A DNA stretch of 8,348 nucleotides from assembly GCA_013817465.1 (NCBI GenBank), contig JACDCP010000141.1, forward strand, positions 1-8,348, in the 5' to 3' direction. The position numbers and the translations under genes are program-made. Source of the DNA: Gammaproteobacteria bacterium. Lineage in GTDB: Bacteria; Pseudomonadota; Gammaproteobacteria; Steroidobacterales; JACDCP01. Under the pieces are notes generated by a model that made no database searches, was not told the origin of the DNA, and worked only from the letters and a program-made list of their open reading frames with translations. Shown piece after piece: positions 1-5,605 of this stretch (the stretch's first letter is position 1; each line of letters begins with the position of its first letter).

Positions 1-303
1 GTGGAACGCGGCCTTTACGCATCGAACTTCGGCGGCGGGCAAGTGGACATCACCTCGGGCAAATTCGTGTTCTCGGCGAGCGAGGCCCGGCTCATAGAAA
101 ACGGCCGGCTGACGCGCCCGGTCAAGGGCGCCACTCTGATCGGCAATGGCCCGGACGTGCTGACGCGCGTGTCCATGGTCGGCACCGATCTCGAGCTCGA
201 CCGGGGCGTCGGCGTCTGCGGCAAGGAGGGGCAGTCGGTGCCGGTCGGCGTCGGCCAGCCAACCTTGCGGATCGACGGCTTGACTGTGGGCGGAACCGGC
301 TGA
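1..303 (+). CDS. tldD: Metalloprotease TldD, C-terminal 100 residues (5' end outside window)
   Basis: This is the end of TldD, the metal-binding subunit of the TldD/TldE (PmbA) heterodimeric peptidase. In E. coli that enzyme works on unfolded or modified peptides such as the microcin B17 precursor and the antitoxin CcdA. The visible part carries typical TldD signatures: FGGGQVDITSGKF at fragment residues 10-22, LIENG at 31-35, VKGATLIGNG at 41-50, and GVGVCGKEGQS at 69-79 near the end. Cys73 of the fragment lies 27 residues from the C-terminus, the same distance as the zinc-ligand Cys454 of the 481-residue E. coli protein, so the metal site is probably intact. The HExxxH helix would lie outside the window. 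The GTG at position 1 is read as an internal Val, not a start, because the homology runs through the window edge. The gene ends at TGA 301-303. Its partner pmbA is at 5606, with other genes in between. Identification is secure. Confidence 0.96.
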   Translation: MERGLYASNFGGGQVDITSGKFVFSASEARLIENGRLTRPVKGATLIGNGPDVLTRVSMVGTDLELDRGVGVCGKEGQSVPVGVGQPTLRIDGLTVGGTG

Positions 304-335
304 ACCGAAGGCCCGCCGTCAGGTCCAATACTTGG

Positions 336-364
336 CAGGCTGTTGAAAAACACACGTTTTCAAC
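336..364. repeat. Short palindromic repeat between tldD and the lipoprotein gene (copy 1)
   Basis: The motif CAGGCTGTTGAAAAA (336-350) begins 33 bases after the tldD stop. The arms GTTGAAAA (342-349) and TTTTCAAC (357-364) are perfect complements around a 7-base loop. A 14/15 match to the same 15-mer, CAGGATGTTGAAAAA, lies at 2299-2313, and a related core lies inverted at 919-930. The stem is AT-rich with no GC clamp, so it would be a weak intrinsic terminator. It looks more like a dispersed intergenic repeat, possibly also affecting transcript ends. The family assignment is inference. Confidence 0.55.
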
Positions 365-371
365 GTCCAAT
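343..371 (+). promoter_or_regulatory. Possible sigma-70 promoter for the lipoprotein gene (weak)
   Basis: TTGAAA (343-348, 5/6 to the -35 consensus) is followed by a 17-base spacer and TCCAAT (366-371, 4/6 to the -10 consensus, but lacking the important second-position A). Transcription would start near 378 and give a leader of about 22 bases before the TTG at 400. The -35 lies inside the palindromic repeat, so the match may be incidental. Confidence 0.2.
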
Positions 372-386
372 CAGTAACTGGTGAGC

Positions 387-393
387 GGAGGGA
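387..393 (+). promoter_or_regulatory. Strong ribosome binding site that decides a TTG start
   Basis: GGAGGGA lies six bases before the TTG at 400-402. No ATG or GTG in the same frame offers a comparable site and still keeps the lipoprotein signal peptide, so this site is the main reason for choosing the TTG start. Confidence 0.7.
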
Positions 394-399
394 TCCGGA

Positions 400-885
400 T
401 TGCGAACTTTAAAACGAGCCCTGATCGGCACGGCGCTGCTCGCTGCCGGCGGCTGCGTCACCTGGCCATACGACACCGCTGGCTACTACGGCGATGCTTA
501 CGATCCGTACACGGGCGTGTATGAAAGCCGGCGCAGCCATTCGTTCGACTATGGCCTGTATTACGGGCGGCCGTTCTATACGAACTACGGCGCTTATCCG
601 CCGGGCTACTACTACGATCCGCGCTTTCTCGGCGGCGTAGTCCGACCTGTGCCGCGCCCCGCGCCGGTCGCACCGCCTCCGGCGGCGGAGCCTCCACCTG
701 AAGCGGTCGCTCAGCCTGTGCGGCCGCGGGACTGGACTCCGCCACCCCCCCGGCAACCCCCGGCGCAGCCGGAACATCGCGCCGTGCCGCAGTCGGCGCC
801 GGTCCGCCCGGCTCTGCCGGCGGTGCGTGCGCCGGAACGCAACGACACGCGTTCGCAACGGCCCCATCGCACGATGCCGCAATAG
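400..885 (+). CDS. Tyrosine- and proline-rich putative lipoprotein, function unknown
   Basis: I do not recognise a named family. The 161-residue product starts at TTG 400 behind a good Shine-Dalgarno. The N-terminus reads as a lipoprotein signal: basic residues (R2, K5, R6), a hydrophobic stretch, then A16-G17-G18 before Cys19. The -3 position is Ala rather than the usual Leu, so processing is likely but not certain. Two compositional zones follow. Residues 24-72 hold 15 tyrosines, often as YY or YxxY and ending in YYY. Residues 82-140 are proline-rich (PAPVAPPPA, TPPPPRQPP) with many Arg. The last 20 residues are polar and basic. After Cys19 there are no other cysteines and no membrane segment. 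I infer an envelope-anchored, largely disordered protein; the Pro-rich tail could act as a spacer. It lies downstream of tldD on the same strand but across a 96-base gap with a palindrome, so co-transcription is uncertain. It is convergent with the ATPase gene ending at 1061. Confidence 0.72.
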   Translation: MRTLKRALIGTALLAAGGCVTWPYDTAGYYGDAYDPYTGVYESRRSHSFDYGLYYGRPFYTNYGAYPPGYYYDPRFLGGVVRPVPRPAPVAPPPAAEPPPEAVAQPVRPRDWTPPPPRQPPAQPEHRAVPQSAPVRPALPAVRAPERNDTRSQRPHRTMPQ

Positions 886-897
886 GTCGGTTCGACC

Positions 898-934
898 CGC
901 CAGGATGCATCGCAGGGCGGTTTTTCAACCGGCC
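898..934. repeat. Palindromic repeat in the convergent gap (copy 2, inverted)
   Basis: The 175-base gap between the two convergent genes (886-1060) holds GGTTTTTCAACC (919-930), nearly self-complementary. On the minus strand it reads GGTTGAAAAACC, sharing the GTTGAAAAA core with 336-350 and 2299-2313. GATGCATC, a perfect 8-base palindrome, lies next to it at 904-911. I found no convincing GC-stem plus T-run terminator and no other gene in this gap. Confidence 0.4.
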
Positions 935-1060
935 ATTCGTGAGAGGCGAATTGGCTTCGGTTCAGGTCATGCGGGCAACCGCGCGCCTTGGCATCGGTGA
1001 AGAGGCGGATTCCGATTGATGATCGATGTGTCCGGCAACTGCGCACCGACCGTTTCGTGA

Positions 1061-2257
1061 TCAGGAGCCCACTCGGCGCGGTTGACTGAAAGCACCGCGC
1101 TCGTCCACATATTTTACTTCGTGCTTGCCGATCTGGATGATGTCGCCGTCGCGCAGGCGATGCTTCTTGATACGTTGCTGCCGCACGTAAACGCCGTTGG
1201 TGCTGTTCAGATCCTCGAGAATCGAGTTCTGCATGTCCGTGATGATCTGCGCATGGTGACGGCTGACGAACTTGCTGTTCAGGCGCAGATCGTTGTCCGA
1301 GGTGCGGCCGATGACGAGCCGACCGCAGGTGATGGGCACTTCGCCCGTGGCCTGGCCGTTCTGGGCCACCAGCAGCTTGCCGATGACCAGGCTGCCCGTG
1401 ACGTTGGGATCCGTGCTTTGGCCCGTGAAGCGGCTCGTGCGCTCGTTGAACTCCACCCACTGCAGTTCCTCGATGGCGCTTTCGACATATTCCGCCGTGA
1501 CGACGCCGGTTTCATCGGCATAAGCGCAGAGCATGGCCGTATCACAGAGGGTATTGATGAGTCGCGGTATGCCGCCGCAGTACCGCGTGATGATCGAATG
1601 GGTCTCCTCGGCGAAAATCTCGCGAGCATCGGCGCCGGCGACGTCGAGCCGATGCTGGATATATGCGCGCGTCTCGCGGCTCGTCAGGGGGCCGAGATGA
1701 AAACGCAGGCGCACCCGTTGCGCAAGCTGCACCAGCTCCGGCGAATCCAGGGTCTGGCTGAGCTCGGGCTGCCCGGCGAGGATGATGCGCAGCACTTTCT
1801 CCTTGTGCGTTTCCACACCGGACAACAGACGGATCTCTTCGAGCACCTTGGTGCTCAGGTTCTGCGCTTCGTCGATGATCAACACGACCTTGCGGCCCTC
1901 GGCAAACTGCTCGATGAGATACATGTTGAGCATGTCGAGCAGCTCGGCCTTGCGCTTTTTGAATGGCTGGAAGCCGAATTCGACGAGGACCGCCTGTAGA
2001 AACTGCACGGGCGAGATCTGTGTCTGCGACACTTGCGCGAACACGACGTCGTCTTCGAGCTCCGAGAGGAACGACTGAATGAGCGTCGTCTTGCCCGATC
2101 CGATCTCGCCGGTGATGACGACGAAGCCGTCCGTCAGCCAGATGGTGGACTCCATGTACGCTTTGGCCCTGGAATGCTGCTTGCTCCAGTAGACGAACTG
2201 GGGATCCGGGCTTAAGCGAAACGGGAACTCGTCAAGCTTGAATAACTCGAGATACAT
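1061..2257 (-). CDS. ExeA/GspA-like AAA+ ATPase fused to a C-terminal FHA domain
   Basis: The 398-residue protein is an ExeA/GspA-type ATPase. That family uses ATP in envelope processes, for example helping secretins assemble through peptidoglycan with a GspB partner. It opens with the family-typical FKLDEFPFRLSPDP (6-19). Walker A is GEIGSGKT (50-57) and Walker B is VVLIIDEAQ (124-132). A sensor-1-type strand LAGQPEL is at 160-166 and GGIPRLIN, with a sensor-2-type Arg232, at 228-235. After a linker (about 270-300), residues 301-386 form a forkhead-associated domain with all its signature residues: G317-R318, S332-R333-H334, and N351-S-T-N354-G355. FHA domains bind phosphothreonine, so the fusion suggests kinase-linked control. 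Unlike classical ExeA, I see no transmembrane helix or peptidoglycan-binding domain, so it is probably cytoplasmic. The ATG at 2255-2257 has only a weak, distant AGGA. No gspB, secretin, kinase or phosphatase lies in the window. It is transcribed after purK, with a hairpin between. Family is secure; cellular role is not. Confidence 0.9.
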   Translation of the reverse strand: MYLELFKLDEFPFRLSPDPQFVYWSKQHSRAKAYMESTIWLTDGFVVITGEIGSGKTTLIQSFLSELEDDVVFAQVSQTQISPVQFLQAVLVEFGFQPFKKRKAELLDMLNMYLIEQFAEGRKVVLIIDEAQNLSTKVLEEIRLLSGVETHKEKVLRIILAGQPELSQTLDSPELVQLAQRVRLRFHLGPLTSRETRAYIQHRLDVAGADAREIFAEETHSIITRYCGGIPRLINTLCDTAMLCAYADETGVVTAEYVESAIEELQWVEFNERTSRFTGQSTDPNVTGSLVIGKLLVAQNGQATGEVPITCGRLVIGRTSDNDLRLNSKFVSRHHAQIITDMQNSILEDLNSTNGVYVRQQRIKKHRLRDGDIIQIGKHEVKYVDERGAFSQPRRVGS

Positions 2258-2298
2258 TCAGGTGCTGTCTGGTCCTGCAAAGAGATACGCAAGCCTAA

Positions 2299-2332
2299 CA
2301 GGATGTTGAAAAAGCCGTCCATGGCTTTTTCA
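2299..2332. terminator. Hairpin overlapping the purK stop; repeat copy 3, possible terminator
   Basis: TGAAAAAGCC (2307-2316) and GGCTTTTTCA (2323-2332) are perfect 10-base complements around a 6-base loop. The TGA stop of purK (2330-2332, minus strand) is part of the stem. Read on the minus strand, the stem has an A-tract 5' and a T-tract 3', as in a bidirectional intrinsic terminator, but only three GC pairs close the loop and no long T-run follows the stem. The left side, CAGGATGTTGAAAAA (2299-2313), repeats the motif at 336-350 with one mismatch, so the structure is probably a member of the same repeat family placed at a gene end. It may partly separate purK from the ATPase gene that starts at 2257. 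Confidence 0.5.
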
Positions 2333-3421
2333 GCTCTGCGATCCAAAAATCGCCAGCAGCTCGTCGAGGCGCCGGTCGCGTTCTGCAGGCGACGAGGCAG
2401 TGACAGTGCAGTGGCCGAGCTTGCGCCGCGGCCGGGCTTCCTTGCCATAGCCGTGGTAATGCGCGCCGGGAATGGCGAGCACCCGCTTCAGCGGCGGCAG
2501 CCGGCCGAGAAAGTTGAGCATGCCGGCGTGGCCGATGGCGTCGGTGACGCCGAGCGGCAGCCCGAGCACCGCACGAATATGGTTTTCAAACTGGCTCGTG
2601 ACTGCGCCTTCGATGGTCCAGTGACCGGAATTGTGCACGCGTGGCGCCATTTCATTGGCGATCAGCTCGCCGTCGCAGACGAAGAATTCGATCGTCAGCA
2701 CGCCTGCGTAGTCCAGGTGCTCGAAGAGCCGCGAAAGATATTGCTCAGCGACGCTCTGCAGTCGCGGCTCGACGAACGGCGCGACAGAACGTTGCAGGAT
2801 GCCACTTTCGTGATAGTTCTTCGAGATCGGATAGCTGGCCGTCTCTCCGCTGACGCTGCGCACGCCGATGATCGACACTTCGCACTCGAATGGCACGCAG
2901 GTTTCGAAGATCAGCGGGACGCGGCCGAGCGCGGTCCAGGCGGATTCAAGATCCGCTTCGCTGCCAAGCTGCCTCTGGCCCTTGCCGTCATAACCGAGGC
3001 GGCGCGTCTTGAGGACGCCCGGATAACCGATGGCGAGCGCCGCTTCGCGCAGGCCGGCCAGCGTGTCGACGGCACGGAACTTCGGCGTCGGGATGGCGAG
3101 CGCTTCGAACAGGGTCTTTTCGGTCAGCCGGTCCTGCGCAGCCTCGAGCGCGCGCACCGACGGCAGGAAGCGCACGCGATCGGCAATCGTGCGCACCGCC
3201 TCGACCGGCACGTTCTCCACGTCGAAAGTCACGAGGTCGGAGGCGTCGGCCAGCTCGCGCAGCCTGGCGGGATCGTCGAACTCGCCGGTGATGATGCTGC
3301 CGACCTGGGCACCCGGCGCATCGGCGCTTTTGTCGAGGAATACGAAACGCAATCCCAATGGATAACCAGCCAGCGCCAGCATGCGACCGAGTTGACCCGC
3401 GCCGATGATGCCGATTCTCAC
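2330..3421 (-). CDS. purK: 5-(carboxyamino)imidazole ribonucleotide synthase PurK
   Basis: PurK uses ATP and bicarbonate to carboxylate AIR to N5-CAIR in de novo purine synthesis, handing the product to PurE. The 363-residue length is normal for the family. The N-terminal fold opens with IGIIGAGQLGRML (3-15), followed by FDVENVP (66-72). The central ATP-grasp part shows KTRRLGYDGKGQ (138-149), the conserved lysine and glycine-rich loop, then E173 and E179 in the FETCVPFECEVS stretch. The metal-binding end is NEMAPRVHNSGHWTIEG (256-272). The C-terminal domain has HYHGYGKEARPRRKLGH (321-337). The start is a GTG at 3419-3421, chosen because the dinucleotide-binding-like motif begins directly after it; no strong Shine-Dalgarno is seen, which fits translational coupling to purE, whose stop is 13 bases upstream. 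The gene ends inside the hairpin at 2307-2332. No catalytic residue appears to be missing. Identification is secure. Confidence 0.97.
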   Translation of the reverse strand: MRIGIIGAGQLGRMLALAGYPLGLRFVFLDKSADAPGAQVGSIITGEFDDPARLRELADASDLVTFDVENVPVEAVRTIADRVRFLPSVRALEAAQDRLTEKTLFEALAIPTPKFRAVDTLAGLREAALAIGYPGVLKTRRLGYDGKGQRQLGSEADLESAWTALGRVPLIFETCVPFECEVSIIGVRSVSGETASYPISKNYHESGILQRSVAPFVEPRLQSVAEQYLSRLFEHLDYAGVLTIEFFVCDGELIANEMAPRVHNSGHWTIEGAVTSQFENHIRAVLGLPLGVTDAIGHAGMLNFLGRLPPLKRVLAIPGAHYHGYGKEARPRRKLGHCTVTASSPAERDRRLDELLAIFGSQS

Positions 3422-3434
3422 GGCGGCAATTTCT

Positions 3435-3959
3435 TTAATTCCGCGCGGGACGCGGATCGCCGTGAGCGAGCACGGTCTCGGTCTGGCGGTTGCGAAACGC
3501 CTCGAGAGCGCTCAACACATCGGCATGTCTGTTCGCCAGGATCGCAGCGGCGAGCAGTGCCGCGTTGACCGCGCCGGCGGCGCCGATCGCAAGCGTGCCG
3601 ACCGGCACGCCGCCGGGCATCTGCGCGATGGAGAGCAGCGAGTCAAGCCCATTGAGCGTCTTCGACTGGATCGGCACGCCGAGCACCGGCAGTGAAGTCT
3701 TGGCCGCGGCCATGCCCGGCAGGTGGGCGGCGCCGCCCGCCCCGGCAATGATCACCTCGAGGCCGCGCTGGCGCGCCGACGCGCAGTACTCGAAAAGCAG
3801 ATCGGGTGTGCGATGCGCGGAGATCACGCGGGTTTCGCAGGCGATCCCGAGCTCGTCGAGGCACTCGGCCGCGTGGCGCATCGTTTCCCAGTCGGAACCC
3901 GAGCCCATGATGACGCCCACCAGCGGCTTGCCCGTCCGCCTGTCCGAATCCTGCACCAT
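3435..3959 (-). CDS. purE: N5-carboxyaminoimidazole ribonucleotide mutase PurE (class I)
   Basis: PurE moves the carboxylate of N5-CAIR to carbon to give CAIR, the step after PurK. Class I enzymes are small octameric proteins; the 174 residues called here fit. Signature motifs are VGVIMGSGSDW (14-24), VISAHRTP (45-52) with the catalytic His49, and AGAGGAAHLPGM (72-83). VLGVPIQSKTLNGLDSLLS is at 92-110 and MPGGVPVGTLAIG at 114-126. The frame stays open to an ATG at 4014-4016, which would add 19 residues (MSPFFRSAKLWRF...). I reject that start because it lies inside an inverted repeat, its AGGA abuts the ATG, and the extra residues are outside the family. The ATG at 3957-3959 has AAGGA about 11 bases upstream. 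The gene is the first of a purE-purK pair. An approximate promoter is proposed at 3988-4016. I see no purine operator with confidence. Confidence 0.96.
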   Translation of the reverse strand: MVQDSDRRTGKPLVGVIMGSGSDWETMRHAAECLDELGIACETRVISAHRTPDLLFEYCASARQRGLEVIIAGAGGAAHLPGMAAAKTSLPVLGVPIQSKTLNGLDSLLSIAQMPGGVPVGTLAIGAAGAVNAALLAAAILANRHADVLSALEAFRNRQTETVLAHGDPRPARN

Positions 3960-3987
3960 GCGCGCACGTTTCCTTGCGAAACGCCAG

Positions 3988-4016
3988 AGTTTAGCAGAGC
4001 GGAAAAATGGGGACAT
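3988..4016 (-). promoter_or_regulatory. Possible purE promoter, partly inside the repeat element (weak)
   Basis: On the minus strand, TAAACT (3988-3993, 4/6 to the -10 consensus) lies 17 bases from ATGTCC (4011-4016, 3/6 to the -35 consensus). Transcription would begin near 3981, about 22 bases before the ATG at 3959. This would place the alternative upstream ATG outside the transcript. The -35 hexamer belongs to the left arm of the inverted repeat at 4005-4089. The match is weak. Confidence 0.2.
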
Positions 4017-4108
4017 TCCTGATTTCCGCTTTGGTAGAACAGCGATCCTTCACATCCCGGATTGCAGAAACCAGAAATGACTCCCATTTCGCGGAGTGAG
4101 GAAATCAG
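4005..4108. repeat. Imperfect inverted repeat (REP- or MITE-like) between the SufS-like gene and purE
   Basis: The left arm (4005-4029) begins AAATGGGGACATTCCTGATT. The right arm (4064-4089) ends AATGACTCCCATTT. They are complementary at about 20 of 25 positions with one single-base gap, around a 34-base spacer. A third partial arm follows: GGAAATCAG at 4100-4108 exactly matches the complement of CTGATTTCC at 4019-4027. The whole structure fits between the stop of the SufS-like gene (4117) and purE, entering the purE frame only where the rejected upstream start lies. This layout resembles palindromic units mobilised by IS200-like (RAYT) transposases, but no transposase lies nearby and the family assignment is inference. 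Folded RNA could also help end the SufS-like transcript. Confidence 0.6.
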
Positions 4109-4116
4109 TTTCTTCT

Positions 4117-5385
4117 TTACAAAATCTCGTCGAGTGCCTCGATCAGGCTATCGATTTCATCGCTGGTGTTGTAGTGCGCCAGGGAGATGCGCACGATGCC
4201 GCCGGGCTCGAGACCGAGCGCCCGAATGAGGCGCAGCGCATAGAAATGCCCGTGGCGGATGCCGATGTCGTGCGCGTCTACAGCGGCGACGAGTTCAGCC
4301 GGTTGCCGGCCGCGCACGGTGAAAGACACGATCGGCAGGCGCCACACAGGGTCGGCCATCGGTCTGCCGATGATAGTCACACCGGGCTTGTCGCGCAGGT
4401 AATCGAGCAGGCGGCCGGCCAAGCCGGTTTCGTGACCGGCGATGCAATCGAAAGCGCGTGCGAGCTGCGCAGCTTTGCTCGAGCCTGCCCCGTGATGCGC
4501 CCCGAGCTCCGCGAGATAATCCGTGATTTTGCGGGCGCCGTAGGCGAGCTCGTAGGCACACGCGCCCGGCTCGAGCTTCCATGGCAACTTCCCGTCGCCG
4601 ACGCCGAGATGATTGATGCTGGCGAGCGCCTCGAGGCGCTCGCGCTTGCCGTACATCAGCGCGAGATGCGGTCCGAAACATTTGTACAGGCTGAAGACGT
4701 AGTAATCTGCATCCAGCCGCCTGACGTCGGTCAGCCGGTGCGGCACGACGGCGACGCCGTCCAGGCAGACCTCCGCGCCGCGTTCGTGCGCCAGACGGAT
4801 GATGTCCTGCGCGCGGGTCACTGTGCCGAGGACGTTCGTCCCGTGCGTAAAGCACACCAGTCGCGTGCGGGCGCTCAGCAAAGGTTCGAGATCCTCAGGC
4901 TCCAGGTCCAGGCTGTCGCGGTTGATGCCCCAGGTGCGGATCACGACGCCGCGTCGCTCGAGCCTGAGCCAGGGAGTGATGTTCGACTCATGATCGGCGT
5001 CCGTGACGACGATTTCGTCGCCGGCCTCGAATCCGCCGCGCTTGGCCTCTGCCAATTGGCGCAGCAGCGCCGTCGAGGAGGGACCGAGCACGAGCTCCTG
5101 CGAGTGCACCGCGCCGGATTCGCCGCCGCCCAGGAGGAGCGCGAGCTCGGCGCGCGCTGCCTGCATGCGGTGGGCAGCCTCGGTCGATGCGGCGTAACTG
5201 GCGCCGAGCTGCACGGGACAGCGGCGCAAGTAATCGGCCACGTCAGCGATGACCCGCTCGAGCGCCAGCGAGCCTCCTGCGTTGTCGAAAAAAATGCTGT
5301 CGCAGTCGAGGCCGGCGAACTGCGCGCGCGCGAAGCCGACATCGAACGCGGCTGCATTCTGGCGGGCGGAATGTAAAATGGTCAT
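4117..5385 (-). CDS. SufS/CsdA-like class V aminotransferase, lacking the desulfurase cysteine
   Basis: This 422-residue PLP enzyme belongs to the cysteine desulfurase-like branch of fold type I (class V aminotransferases), closest by motif to the VC1184-type subfamily. Visible signatures are IFFDNAGGS (31-39), DADHESN (129-135, His132 over the cofactor ring), CLDG (207-210, Asp209 for the pyridine nitrogen), SLYKCFGPH (232-240, PLP-binding Lys235) and VRISLAHYNT (398-407). SufS proteins carry the persulfide cysteine in a GHHCA-type loop; here the loop reads GHFYAL (379-384), with Tyr382 in place of Cys, so classical desulfurase activity is unlikely. Substrate is unknown; another elimination, transamination or epimerisation is possible. 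The start ATG 5383-5385 gives the usual family length. The frame stays open to 5808, but that extension is antisense to pmbA and unlike the family. An alternative ATG at 5437-5439 would add 18 residues. Neither has a clear Shine-Dalgarno. No suf or isc genes are nearby. Confidence 0.9.
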   Translation of the reverse strand: MTILHSARQNAAAFDVGFARAQFAGLDCDSIFFDNAGGSLALERVIADVADYLRRCPVQLGASYAASTEAAHRMQAARAELALLLGGGESGAVHSQELVLGPSSTALLRQLAEAKRGGFEAGDEIVVTDADHESNITPWLRLERRGVVIRTWGINRDSLDLEPEDLEPLLSARTRLVCFTHGTNVLGTVTRAQDIIRLAHERGAEVCLDGVAVVPHRLTDVRRLDADYYVFSLYKCFGPHLALMYGKRERLEALASINHLGVGDGKLPWKLEPGACAYELAYGARKITDYLAELGAHHGAGSSKAAQLARAFDCIAGHETGLAGRLLDYLRDKPGVTIIGRPMADPVWRLPIVSFTVRGRQPAELVAAVDAHDIGIRHGHFYALRLIRALGLEPGGIVRISLAHYNTSDEIDSLIEALDEIL

Positions 5386-5605
5386 CGCTGCAACTCGAAT
5401 CGATGGATCGGGTCCCAACCGGCACCGGGGCGCGCCCATGTTACGCGACAAGTACCGCTGGCGATCCAGGAAATCGGCGTCAGACTGCGATTTCGCACTG
5501 GCATCGCTTGTACGGACGTGCAATCGGCGAAACTGGCCCGGTTTTTTTGCAACTTCCCGCCAGACTGGCATTGCGCGATGATTTTCCGGAACATAGGCTC
5601 CTGCC
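5386..5605. other. Divergent intergenic region between the SufS-like gene and pmbA
   Basis: This 220-base stretch must hold the starts of two outward transcripts. I found no hexamer pair close enough to consensus to call on either strand. Small features seen are TGCGA-TT-TCGCA (a 5-base stem within about 5480-5500) and a run of seven T at 5541-5547 after GGCCCGG, without a proper stem before it. The pmbA side has only a weak AGG about 10 bases before its ATG. Frames cross the region, but none has a Shine-Dalgarno or protein-like sequence that I recognise. Confidence 0.5.

Noticed and set aside
289..318. A GC-rich partial palindrome at the end of tldD as a terminator
   Set aside because: Complementarity is broken into short pieces (GGGC/GCCC, CGG/CCG) and no T-run follows.
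2303..3568. A 421-codon open frame on the plus strand opposite purK
   Set aside because: It is antisense to all of purK, crosses the purK-purE junction and has no recognisable motif. This is a shadow frame.
3960..4016. An upstream start for PurE adding 19 residues
   Set aside because: The ATG sits in an inverted-repeat arm, its AGGA directly abuts the codon, and PurE proteins normally begin shortly before the VGVIMGSGSD strand.
3960..4116. A purine riboswitch or PurR operator in front of purE
   Set aside because: No purine-riboswitch core or convincing PurR-type palindrome is visible. The structure there is better explained by the inverted repeat.
4096..5376. A 426-codon open frame on the plus strand opposite the SufS-like gene
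   Set aside because: It is antisense to a gene with clear PLP-enzyme motifs. Its composition (many Asp, Arg, Ala, His and Val) is what GC-rich coding DNA gives when read on the other strand, and no family is recognisable.
5541..5547. A T7 run upstream of pmbA read as an intrinsic terminator
   Set aside because: The sequence before it (CGGC ... GGCCCGG) forms at best a three- or four-pair stem with a bulge, and no plus-strand gene ends just before it.
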